From: Candidatus Peribacteria bacterium
GTDB lineage: Bacteria; Patescibacteriota; Gracilibacteria; UBA1369; GCA-2718715
Direction: 5' to 3'
Assembly (NCBI GenBank): GCA_943349385.1
Contig: CALQZM010000010.1
Span: 1 to 20,302, forward strand
DNA: 20,302 bases
The notes under the pieces were generated by a model. It worked only from the letters and a program-made list of their open reading frames with translations. It made no database searches and was not told the origin of the DNA. Below, piece by piece: positions 1 through 7,032 of this stretch. Each line of letters opens with the position of its first letter. The first letter of the stretch is position 1. Position numbers and translations under genes: made by a program.

Positions 1-253
1 CAGATAGTCTTACTTTCTTTTTATCGTACAAGTCTAAATCAAACATTATACTTCTTAAATAAACTCTTTCTCTAGATTCCGTAATTAAGACATGAGTTAC
101 ATCTAATTCAGAAATAGAAGAAGGCAATTTTTGCAATTCACCTTGTAAAGTTTTTTCTAGACTTTGATCAGAAACATCAGAAGAACCGCCAAAACAACCA
201 GTTAAAGTACCGACCAGCACAATTGATACAATAGGAAATAAGTATTTATTCAT
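1..253 (-). CDS. Partial lipoprotein (N-terminal part only)
   Basis: The reading frame opens at the ATG complementary to 251-253 and runs off the left edge, so only about 84 residues are visible. They begin with a short charged n-region (MNKY), a hydrophobic stretch to residue 18, and a lipobox L17-T18-G19-C20 followed by a Gly/Ser-rich linker. This is the pattern of a type II signal peptide, so the mature protein is probably lipid-anchored on the outer face of the membrane. The rest is mixed polar sequence with no family I recognise. The start lies 4 nt after the ruvB stop, so it is probably the last visible member of the PH-domain/ruvB operon. No Shine-Dalgarno sequence precedes it. The lipoprotein call is firm; function is unknown. 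Confidence 0.8.
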   Translation of the reverse strand, partial: MNKYLFPIVSIVLVGTLTGCFGGSSDVSDQSLEKTLQGELQKLPSSISELDVTHVLITESRERVYLRSIMFDLDLYDKKKVRLS

Positions 254-257
254 TTAT

Positions 258-1277
258 TTAGTTTATTAAACCATATTTATGAACAAATTCTATACCTTTA
301 GTAGTCAAAAGTCTACCTCTGTTAGAACGTTTAATAAGACCTAATCTAATTAAATAAGGTTCAAAAATCTCATTCATCGTATCCGGATCTTCGTTCATAG
401 AAGCTGACAATGTTGAGAGACCAACTGGACCAGCAGAAAAATCATTATAAATTTTAGAAATAATATTTCTATCATTTTCGTTTAAACCCAAATCATCAAG
501 ACCTAGGCTAGTCATGAGCTTTTCTACAACCTCTAAACTTACAATGCTTGAATTATCATTTATAGCAAAATCTCTTGCTCGTTTCAAATAGTGATTCGCA
601 ATACGAGGAGTTAGTCTACAAATTTTCGCTAATCTTTCAACCGCCTTATCATGTATAGAGACTTCAAGCTTATTAGCATTCAGTCGGACAATTGTTTCTA
701 TATCACAAAGTTCATAATCAGAAATTTTTGCTACTAACCCAAAACGATCTTTAAGTGGATTAGAAACACTATGTAGTCGAGTTGTGGCACCAAATAAACT
801 GAACTTTGGTAAATCCAATCTAAGTAGTTTAGCAGTAGGTCCTTTACCGAGTACAATATCTATAGCAAAATCTTCCATTGCTGTATAAAGTAGCTCCTCA
901 ACTTTCGGTCTTAATCTATGAATTTCATCTATAAACAGTACATCACCTTCTTTAATATTTGCCAAAATAGCAGCAACGTCTCCTGTTTTATCTAAAGCCT
1001 GACCAGAAGTAACAATAATTTTCACTCCTAATTCATTGGCAAGTATTTGAGCTAGGGTAGTTTTTCCTACACCCGGCATGCCGAAAAACAAAATATGATC
1101 AAGTACTGCTTTTCTAGATGAAGCAGAACTTAACATAACTCGTAATTGTTCTTTTAAAAGGTTTTGACCAACATACTCATTTAATAGCTTTGGTCTTAAA
1201 GATAATTCTGCATTAAATTTAGTATCAGCCTTAGTGTTATCTAAAATTAAATCTAAATTTTCAATATCTTCAATCAT
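258..1277 (-). CDS. ruvB: RuvB, Holliday junction branch-migration ATPase
   Basis: RuvB forms hexameric rings that, with RuvA, drive branch migration of Holliday junctions in recombinational repair. The 339-residue length is typical. Visible signatures are the N-terminal RPKLLNEYVGQ block (28-38), Walker A GMPGVGKT (66-73), Walker B DVLFIDE (112-118), sensor 1 GATTR (163-167), the arginine finger in LKDRFG (Arg178) and the sensor 2 TPRIAN block near 225. The C-terminal winged helix has PYLIRLGLIKR followed by NRGR, matching the usual RuvB DNA-binding end. The start codon overlaps the stop of the upstream PH-domain gene by one base (TAATG), implying translational coupling, and the lipoprotein gene follows after 4 nt. 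ruvA and ruvC are not in the window. Identity is secure. Confidence 0.97.
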   Translation of the reverse strand: MIEDIENLDLILDNTKADTKFNAELSLRPKLLNEYVGQNLLKEQLRVMLSSASSRKAVLDHILFFGMPGVGKTTLAQILANELGVKIIVTSGQALDKTGDVAAILANIKEGDVLFIDEIHRLRPKVEELLYTAMEDFAIDIVLGKGPTAKLLRLDLPKFSLFGATTRLHSVSNPLKDRFGLVAKISDYELCDIETIVRLNANKLEVSIHDKAVERLAKICRLTPRIANHYLKRARDFAINDNSSIVSLEVVEKLMTSLGLDDLGLNENDRNIISKIYNDFSAGPVGLSTLSASMNEDPDTMNEIFEPYLIRLGLIKRSNRGRLLTTKGIEFVHKYGLIN

Positions 1278-1771
1278 TAGGGATTATTATGAGGATGAAT
1301 TAGTAAAGATTGAATAAATTTTTTAATACCATTCGGATTAGGTGCTTCTTTAAATATAATAGTAGTCTGATTTGAAGAAGTTTTTATTTCAATTGTACCA
1401 TAATCAAATATAGGCAAAATTGCAAATACACCTCGCTCAATTGAAGTAATATCTTGGACATCCTTTAATTCTGTTTCATACTCAGACTTAATACTGAGAT
1501 ACCGCCAATCAATAAAAATCAATCTCTTATTCGTGACAATTAACCTATCAAGCCAAAATACTAAGGTCACATAAATTGTTACTAAACTAAACAAAGAAAC
1601 TACAAATAAGTGTAAGAAAAAAATTGTATTGAAATCTAAGGCATCTTTAAATAGATAAATCAAAAAATAAAAAGGCAACGTAGCGCTAATCACTTTTAAT
1701 ATACTATACACGAAAGGAGTATAGTGATGATAATATGTAGCTAAAACTCTTTCATCTATATCTAAATGCAT
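1277..1771 (-). CDS. Two-TM bacterial PH-domain protein
   Basis: A 164-residue protein with two hydrophobic helices (about 20-41 and 48-74), then a soluble domain from about 77. That domain begins LDRLIVTNKRLIFID and ends with a helix near 147-157, the typical layout of the YdbS/DUF304-type bacterial pleckstrin-homology domain. The 'VTNKRL' strand is the most characteristic element. The PH fold should face the cytoplasm at the membrane; no ligand or partner is known, so function is open. It is first in an apparent operon with ruvB (1-base overlap) and the lipoprotein. Its ATG (1771-1769) abuts the ATG of the divergent protease gene in one ATGCAT palindrome. A -10-like TATAAT 7 nt upstream suggests a nearly leaderless mRNA. 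Confidence 0.8.
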   Translation of the reverse strand: MHLDIDERVLATYYHHYTPFVYSILKVISATLPFYFLIYLFKDALDFNTIFFLHLFVVSLFSLVTIYVTLVFWLDRLIVTNKRLIFIDWRYLSIKSEYETELKDVQDITSIERGVFAILPIFDYGTIEIKTSSNQTTIIFKEAPNPNGIKKFIQSLLIHPHNNP

Positions 1772-2470
1772 AAAAATAATTATATAAAACTACTATACGG
1801 TAATTTGTCAAGAATACAAGGATTTTTAAATAAACTACAATTTGATATTATCAAAATTCTTCTAGTTATTACAATAACAACAGTAGCAACAGCTAAAATC
1901 CTTACATTATTTAATATTGAAAGTAAGATAGCAATTCTAGCTATACAGCAAGGAATTATAGCAATTCCTGTACTATTATTCTTAATAACAAAAAAATCCA
2001 CTCTAATTGAACTAGGTATTATTAGGACCAATCCAGTAAAAGCTCTACTACTAATAGTTAAGTTTTATATCCTATATATATTTGGAGCAGTAGCTATAAG
2101 TTTATTAACACTAAAATTTAACTTTTCTATTCCTGGGTTCGGTACGCAACCAGATTACTCAAATATTTTCGAAGGAATACATGTAGCCGGCATTTTCATT
2201 TTAGTAGTGATACTAGCTCCAGTCTTCGAAGAACTGCTATTTAGAGGATTAATTTATAGTAAAATAATCGGTACAGTAAAATTCAAAATTATAGTTAACT
2301 CATTACTTTTTGCTAGTATTCATTTGCAAGCTCAAATTTTTCTACCTTTGTTTGCCCTAGGAATTATAATTAGCTACATTAGATATAAAACTAATAGTAT
2401 TTATCCAGCCATAATTTTTCACTCACTTAATAATTTAATTACTTTTATAGCAATTAAATCAACTTTTTAA
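1766..2470 (+). CDS. CPBP-family intramembrane glutamic protease
   Basis: A 234-residue polytopic membrane protein of the CPBP (CAAX protease and bacteriocin-processing, Abi) family. The three diagnostic motifs are in order: EELLFR (Glu155, Glu156, Arg160), FASIH (Phe182, His186) and HSLNN (His219, Asn223). Together they form the intramembrane active site, with the first Glu as catalytic base. Several hydrophobic helices surround them (about 28-48, 55-75, 93-117, 138-153, 175-205, 212-231). CPBP enzymes in bacteria act in prenyl-protein processing, bacteriocin self-immunity or signalling; nothing nearby picks one. The gene diverges from the PH-domain gene with touching start codons, so its promoter must lie inside that gene, and its 3' end overlaps the convergent acyltransferase gene by 17 bp. 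A downstream TTG near 1804 is an alternative start. Confidence 0.88.
   Translation: MHKNNYIKLLYGNLSRIQGFLNKLQFDIIKILLVITITTVATAKILTLFNIESKIAILAIQQGIIAIPVLLFLITKKSTLIELGIIRTNPVKALLLIVKFYILYIFGAVAISLLTLKFNFSIPGFGTQPDYSNIFEGIHVAGIFILVVILAPVFEELLFRGLIYSKIIGTVKFKIIVNSLLFASIHLQAQIFLPLFALGIIISYIRYKTNSIYPAIIFHSLNNLITFIAIKSTF
1779..1811 (-). promoter_or_regulatory. Candidate promoter of the PH/ruvB/lipoprotein operon
   Basis: On the minus strand a perfect -35 TTGACA (1811-1806) lies upstream of an AT stretch holding TATATA and a perfect TATAAT (1784-1779). The spacing to TATAAT is long (21), so an overlapping hexamer such as TATATA (spacing 19) or TTTATA (spacing 17) may be the real -10. TATAAT ends 7 nt before the ATG, which would put the transcript start on or next to the start codon. 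The whole element sits inside the first codons of the divergent protease gene. Confidence 0.45.
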
Positions 2471-3155
2471 TAATCAAAAGCAAAGCCAAAATAATCGGTT
2501 GATGTACTAAATAAATAATCAAAGAATTCTTACCAATTGCTGTTAAAAAAAATAAATTTGGCAATACTGATTCGATATTTTTTATAAATGGTAGTAAATA
2601 ATCAAAAAGAATATATCCAAAATAAACAATTACTAACCAAGGAAAAATTGGAAAAAAGTCAAGTGTAGAATATTTAAGTGGGGAGAAACCAAGAATCTGT
2701 AAGGCGAAGTCATACTTTGATGCTAAAAGTGAAAATCCTAATAAAAAAAGAACTAAATACTTTCTATAAAAAGACAAACTAAAAATTAATAATGAAAAAG
2801 TAACTAAATGTAATACGCCCCAAAATATAAATAAATCTGTAATAAAGTAGGTACTTAAAGAAACTAAAAATGCTGATAAACTTAAGTAAAATATCCTAAC
2901 AGATTGTTTCTTAAGTAAAATATTCATATCTACACTATTCAAGTAAATTATTCTTGTAGAAATCCCAACTAAAAATAAAAATATAAAACGTACAATATTT
3001 GCTAACAATTCAAAGTATCGATTATCTAGCAAATTTATTTGATATCCATAGAAAAAATCGACACTAAACATAAAATGAAATAGAATCATAAATAAGACCG
3101 CTAAACCACGCAGAGCATCGATTGAATGTAACCTTGGTATTCTTATATTATTCAT
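2454..3155 (-). CDS. Membrane acyltransferase, DUF1624/HGSNAT-type
   Basis: A 233-residue polytopic membrane protein resembling the heparan-alpha-glucosaminide N-acetyltransferase catalytic-like family (DUF1624). Seen directly: the N-terminal HSIDALRGLAV block (10-20) with His27 in the first helix, FLVGIS (61-66), WGVLHLV (112-118), DFFPIFPWL (166-174), and a final helix led by GKNSLIIYLVHQP (208-220). These match the conserved Asp-Arg, Gly-Leu-His and late His positions of the family. Such proteins are thought to move acyl groups across the membrane onto sugars, so surface glycan or wall acetylation is a reasonable inference, but substrate is unknown. The ATG lies 9 nt after the encoded CCA of tRNA-Arg, leaving no room for its own promoter or Shine-Dalgarno site. 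Confidence 0.8.
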   Translation of the reverse strand: MNNIRIPRLHSIDALRGLAVLFMILFHFMFSVDFFYGYQINLLDNRYFELLANIVRFIFLFLVGISTRIIYLNSVDMNILLKKQSVRIFYLSLSAFLVSLSTYFITDLFIFWGVLHLVTFSLLIFSLSFYRKYLVLFLLGFSLLASKYDFALQILGFSPLKYSTLDFFPIFPWLVIVYFGYILFDYLLPFIKNIESVLPNLFFLTAIGKNSLIIYLVHQPIILALLLIIKKLI

Positions 3156-3164
3156 ATAGCTAAA

Positions 3165-3240
3165 TGGTACCCGCGATAGGAGTCGAACCTATGACCTTCG
3201 CCTTAGAAGGGCGCTGCTCTATCCACTGAGCTACGCGGGC
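3165..3240 (-). tRNA. tRNA-Arg, anticodon UCU
   Basis: The minus strand folds as a complete cloverleaf: acceptor GCCCGCG/CGCGGGT, D stem GCTC/GAGC, anticodon loop CTTCTAA with anticodon TCT (3207-3205), variable loop of 5 nt, T stem ATAGG/CCTAT with loop TTCGACT, discriminator A and encoded CCA (3167-3165). It should read AGA, the expected major arginine codon in this AT-rich DNA. Two small oddities are a G1-U72 wobble at the acceptor end and a G-A mismatch at the top of the anticodon stem. The 3' end is 9 nt from the downstream acyltransferase ATG. Confidence 0.97.
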
Positions 3241-3257
3241 AAAAATAAAGCCTACAT

Positions 3258-3286
3258 AAATTAGATTGTTTTCAGTAAATTGTAAA
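3258..3286 (-). promoter_or_regulatory. Candidate promoter of tRNA-Arg
   Basis: On the minus strand TTTACA (3286-3281) and TAATTT (3263-3258) are separated by 17 bp, placing a transcript start about 10 nt before the mature tRNA 5' end. It would serve the tRNA and, by read-through, the acyltransferase gene. The rest of the 3241-3345 gap shows no gene and no convincing terminator. Confidence 0.5.
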
Positions 3287-3345
3287 CCCAATTTTAGAAA
3301 TCGATGTAGCTCAAATAGCTATTCTACTATAATTGATTGATCCAA

Positions 3346-5103
3346 TTACATGTTATCGACCATTTGCAGAACTCCACTCATATATCTTGCTACATCACGT
3401 CTATTTAAAGAGGATTCTGCAGACTTTGAGTCTTCAGTTGAAATAACCCCTTGCTTTATGGCTTCTTGCAAATAAGGTGCATACCAGGCGTTTACATCAA
3501 AATATGATCCATAGCCCGAATTAACATCTGGCGAAATATCTAATTTCAAGGATTCAAATAACAATTTCAAGAATTCCCCAAGAGTTACAGCTTTATTAGG
3601 CTCGTAATTTGATTTAGAAGGGTCAATTGCACCTAAACTTAATAATTTAGATACAGAACTAAAATACCAATCCATTTCTGATACATCATTAAATCTAGCT
3701 ACTAAACCATTACTAGACTCTAAAATTGCGGCAGGAAGTGCAGCAACTATCAATTTAGATGCTTGTGCTTTTGTTACAAAGTCGTCAGGCTTAAAGGATT
3801 TATCTTGAAAGCCTGTTAAGATACTTTTATCTTTTAAATACTTTAATGCCTTTAAATCAGGATCAGAGTTTGAGATATCCGAAAATAATCTAACTTCAAT
3901 GTTCGAAGACTTTGCATCATAATCACCAGCATCAAGAGTAATATTCATATTTCCTAACTCTTTAGGCTCAAAAGAAACATTTACAACTCCTGAACCAAAG
4001 TCTAGAAACTGAGGTAATGTATACTCAGCAAGTAAATTAGCATTGAATTTATAATCAGCAATTCCTAAAGCAGCAAAATCAGAACCAGTAGACGCTAGTT
4101 TTAATTCAACATTATACACTTCACCTAAAATCATTTGATTAGGAGCAATCACTTCTAATCCCTGTAAAGATAATGTTTCGGCAGGTAAATCAAATTCCAC
4201 TAGGCTCGGAGTAGCAGAAGCCACTGTAGCGCCACTAGTACTTAAATGGCGTTGTACATAGAGCATAGGATTAATTGTCATACTTCTCGCAATTTCTTTG
4301 CCTAAACCTGAATTTATTGCATCAAAAAATGACAGGCCAGCAGTTTGAGCTTCTGTTGCAGTAAAAGGCCAATATGGATGCCAAGGCGCTGTTTCTTTAT
4401 CTATTTGAAAGTGTAAATGGGGAGTTGTAGCAGTACCCGTATCTCCAGAAAGTCCTATTTTTTGACTTTTAATTACTATATCTCCAACCACTACAGATAA
4501 GTCGGACATATGACTATAACTTGCAAAATAAGTAGTAGTTTTACTTGAATTATCAAAATCCGGAAAATCATTATGTCTAACTACTATATGCTTACCAAAT
4601 CCCCACGGTTGATCTTCTGATTTAATTACTACACCATTACCAATAGATAGAATCGGTGTTCCAATCGGCAATTTAATATCTACAGCTGGATGGCTACCCG
4701 CTTCTTCCTTGCCATCTAATTTATAATTGCCCAAGTAAGGTACACTATATGTAATTTTAGCATTTCTAACTTGAATATCATTGTTATCTGAAAAAGATAA
4801 TGAATCTAGAGGCAATGCTAATTCAGATGGATTATAGCTAATTGGGTCAGTAATTTTCGAAGAACTTATTCCATTAAATGCAAGTTCTCTCTCAGATTCA
4901 TTTAGGGCTACCCAGTCTGGAGCATACTGGTAAGGATAGCTTAATCCATCAAATGGAGCATGCTTAACTAAACCCAATGTACTTGCTTTAAATAAACTAA
5001 CCGCTGAAAAATCAACAAATACTGACATTACCAAACAAATCACTATCGCTAATGCTGAAAATTTTTGAATTTTTTCTCTTAATAACTTATAAACTATATA
5101 CAT
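3346..5103 (-). CDS. Secreted M23 endopeptidase with three SLH repeats
   Basis: A 585-residue exported protein. Residues 14-40 form a hydrophobic signal/anchor after a basic n-region. The M23 (LytM/lysostaphin) peptidase occupies about 118-235: His138-x3-Asp142, His198 in YSHMS, and His229-Leu-His231 supply the zinc ligands and catalytic histidines, so the enzyme looks active. M23 enzymes cut peptide cross-links in peptidoglycan. Residues about 305-405 look like a beta-rich linker domain. Three SLH repeats follow (about 408-455, 471-520, 534-580), with degenerate 'ITRAE' positions VTKAQ, VTLGE and LNRRD; SLH triads bind secondary wall polymers, so the enzyme is probably held at the cell surface. 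A promoter lies 22 bp upstream. It neighbours another wall-binding secreted protein on the same strand. Confidence 0.92.
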   Translation of the reverse strand: MYIVYKLLREKIQKFSALAIVICLVMSVFVDFSAVSLFKASTLGLVKHAPFDGLSYPYQYAPDWVALNESERELAFNGISSSKITDPISYNPSELALPLDSLSFSDNNDIQVRNAKITYSVPYLGNYKLDGKEEAGSHPAVDIKLPIGTPILSIGNGVVIKSEDQPWGFGKHIVVRHNDFPDFDNSSKTTTYFASYSHMSDLSVVVGDIVIKSQKIGLSGDTGTATTPHLHFQIDKETAPWHPYWPFTATEAQTAGLSFFDAINSGLGKEIARSMTINPMLYVQRHLSTSGATVASATPSLVEFDLPAETLSLQGLEVIAPNQMILGEVYNVELKLASTGSDFAALGIADYKFNANLLAEYTLPQFLDFGSGVVNVSFEPKELGNMNITLDAGDYDAKSSNIEVRLFSDISNSDPDLKALKYLKDKSILTGFQDKSFKPDDFVTKAQASKLIVAALPAAILESSNGLVARFNDVSEMDWYFSSVSKLLSLGAIDPSKSNYEPNKAVTLGEFLKLLFESLKLDISPDVNSGYGSYFDVNAWYAPYLQEAIKQGVISTEDSKSAESSLNRRDVARYMSGVLQMVDNM

Positions 5104-5124
5104 ATGACTAAATTAAATCTTACT

Positions 5125-5153
5125 ATTTTACCATAAAAATGATAAAACAGCAA
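5125..5153 (-). promoter_or_regulatory. Promoter of the M23/SLH gene
   Basis: The minus strand has TTGCTG (5153-5148), a 17 bp spacer ending TGG, and TAAAAT (5130-5125), making an extended -10 (TGGTAAAAT). The predicted start near 5118 leaves a leader of about 15 nt with no Shine-Dalgarno sequence. Confidence 0.6.
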
Positions 5154-5211
5154 ATAATCAGATTGCATTTATGTATAAAGGCTAATTTTGGTAAGAAATC
5201 AATTTCTCAAA

Positions 5212-6900
5212 CTAAATCTTAGAATTAACTAGTTTTAGCAATTCGGCATCAAAAGGAGTCGATTCATTCAATTTTATACCATTATCATTAGCAAAACGCT
5301 TAAGAGCATCCAAAGTCTGCTCGCCAAAGTAATCAGTATGTATTGCGCTTAATAGATATCCTTCTGCCTTCAAAAATCTTTGTAAACTAATAACCTCATT
5401 ACTAACATCACCAAACTTTAAAGTAGCACTAATTTTTACAGGGTCAAAACTAAGCAATGAAACAACACCGGAATTATCTTTTGTGCTTGCCGATATTTTA
5501 CCTCTAGTATCTAAGAATTTATTTAAGGCAATTCTAGTAGAAGGTCCTACAAAACCAGCAGCAGAGTCAGTTCTAACTGTAACAAGCCCAGCCCTTTGCT
5601 GAAATTTAAACACCGCATTTGAAGTAACAGGTCCAAAATAGCCAGATGGGTCAACATTTAATAAATTTAAATCTTTTAATACTTGTTGTAATCTTACCAC
5701 TTCTTCTCCAGAGGAACCCTCTGTCAATGATTCTGTAAATAAATCTGAAGCAGGAATGTTAGCAAGAGCAACTTCAGTATTGGAAAGATCTACTGATTGT
5801 TTTGAAGGATTAGAGGCATACAATGACTTCTCTAAAGCCAAATACACTCTATCGAATGCCAACTGAGTCTTAGGACCAAAATAACCTGCACCTTGATCGT
5901 TAGCATTTTCAATTATTGTTTCATCAATTTGAAATTTTGTTACAGCCGCAACTGTTTTCGAATCATATACACCCGAAATTACGTCTAAGTATCCAAGACC
6001 TGTTAAAAATTCTTGCAACTTTTTAACATCTTCACCCTTAGAGCCTCGGCCTAAACTTCTATTAACTGAATCCTTTAAATACTTTTCACGATTTTGGACA
6101 ACTGCAATACGCAAGTTATCTAAGGTAGTATCGCCAAATTTCCCAGTAGCATCGTTTACATTATTATCATATTCTGGCTGTGTATTTTTAAAACTTTCTA
6201 AGGCAAACTTGGTATTTTCGTCAAAAATACCGTTCACATCAAATTTATAAAAGCTTATATCCTTTAGCAATTGCTGCAAACGAGCTACATCTTCGCCAGA
6301 ATCTCCATAGGCAAGCTCTCTCAAAAATTTAAAAGGATCACTTTCTTTTACTAATTGAAAGTTTTTAAGCTGGTTTGAGCCAATATCAAAGCTGAAACTA
6401 GACGAACTTGCATTAGTGCTACCATTTAACGTAACAAATACAGTCCTTTTGCCCCATGTAAGTGCATTCTTTAAACCTATATCTCCGTATCCCATCCATA
6501 TATCAAGCCTACTACCTTTGATTGCCCCACCACGATCTAGCACCTGATGCGTTCCAAGACCCTCAATTACTAAAGAAGTACCAAAAGGCATACAAGGAGG
6601 TGCGGCCACAAATGGACCACCTGCAGTGGCAACCTTAGTACCTGAAGCCGTAGTAACTCCACCACCATTTAATCTAATATCACCTTCATAAGTTCCTGTA
6701 GCGTATCTAGATTGACCGGGAACAGGGGAATAATAAGCCGAAATTACGTACTGACCTGTACTACAATCACTAGATGCTTTTACATCAGGAGAATTATAAG
6801 GAACAAAATTTGCAAGTAACACAAAACCCAATAAGGCTGTAAACGATCGAAATTTCATTGAATAGTTTGATTTGTAGACAAATATATTTTTTCTATGCAT
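5212..6900 (-). CDS. Secreted 3D-domain protein with four peptidoglycan-binding repeats
   Basis: A 562-residue exported protein. A hydrophobic signal segment lies at about 19-36, with a likely cleavage after VKA near residue 42. The 3D domain (double-psi beta barrel, shared with MltA-type lytic enzymes and resuscitation/stationary-phase factors) spans about 48-160. It includes RLNGGGVTTASGT, PFGTSLVIEG, DRGGAIKG (Asp122) and RLDIWMG (Asp133); Cys46 and Cys103 could pair. Four PG_binding_1-type repeats follow (about 193-266, 282-350, 388-462, 494-562), each with the G-x2-G-E-D/E-V-x2-LQ helix. The 3D fold is probably a lytic or glycan-cleaving module, but catalysis by it is inferred. Met15 (6858) is an alternative start giving a more compact signal peptide; neither start has a Shine-Dalgarno site. 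It ends in TAG. Confidence 0.9.
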   Translation of the reverse strand: MHRKNIFVYKSNYSMKFRSFTALLGFVLLANFVPYNSPDVKASSDCSTGQYVISAYYSPVPGQSRYATGTYEGDIRLNGGGVTTASGTKVATAGGPFVAAPPCMPFGTSLVIEGLGTHQVLDRGGAIKGSRLDIWMGYGDIGLKNALTWGKRTVFVTLNGSTNASSSSFSFDIGSNQLKNFQLVKESDPFKFLRELAYGDSGEDVARLQQLLKDISFYKFDVNGIFDENTKFALESFKNTQPEYDNNVNDATGKFGDTTLDNLRIAVVQNREKYLKDSVNRSLGRGSKGEDVKKLQEFLTGLGYLDVISGVYDSKTVAAVTKFQIDETIIENANDQGAGYFGPKTQLAFDRVYLALEKSLYASNPSKQSVDLSNTEVALANIPASDLFTESLTEGSSGEEVVRLQQVLKDLNLLNVDPSGYFGPVTSNAVFKFQQRAGLVTVRTDSAAGFVGPSTRIALNKFLDTRGKISASTKDNSGVVSLLSFDPVKISATLKFGDVSNEVISLQRFLKAEGYLLSAIHTDYFGEQTLDALKRFANDNGIKLNESTPFDAELLKLVNSKI

Positions 6901-6903
6901 ATT

Positions 6904-6930
6904 TTTATACTATTTGAAGGCTATTGTCAA
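6904..6930 (-). promoter_or_regulatory. Proximal candidate promoter of the 3D-domain gene
   Basis: A perfect TTGACA (6930-6925) and TATAAA (6909-6904) are separated by a short 15 bp spacer on the minus strand. If used, transcription would start at or just after the ATG at 6900, favouring translation from Met15 at 6858. Confidence 0.35.
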
Positions 6931-6958
6931 ACAAAAATTTAATTTTGTAAGTACGAAT

Positions 6959-6985
6959 ATTATAGCACCGTAAACAAAATTTACG
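6959..6985 (-). promoter_or_regulatory. Extended -10 promoter with adjoining palindrome
   Basis: The minus strand carries TGCTATAAT (6967-6959), a perfect extended -10 with no clear -35. Directly upstream is the 17 bp palindrome CGTAAACAAAATTTACG (plus strand 6969-6985): perfect 6 bp arms around a 5 nt centre, where a -35 contact or repressor would sit. A start near 6952 gives a leader of about 52 nt to the ATG at 6900. Confidence 0.5.
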
Positions 6986-7032
6986 AGTCAAAAGGTGTAT
7001 GCAAAGGCATTAAATCATTGTGTAGTCATAGT

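Noticed and set aside
1713..1744. A strong AAAGGAG on the plus strand followed by GTG/ATG and a 5-6 codon mini-ORF, 21 nt before the protease ATG, resembling a leader peptide.
   Set aside because: It lies inside the PH-domain coding sequence and other AAGGAG words in the window are clearly antisense to genes. With no SD use elsewhere here, chance is the better explanation.
5188..5211. AGAAAT/ATTTCT pairing just after the 3D-domain gene as a terminator.
   Set aside because: The stem is short and AT-only with a tiny loop and no U tract; not distinguishable from background.
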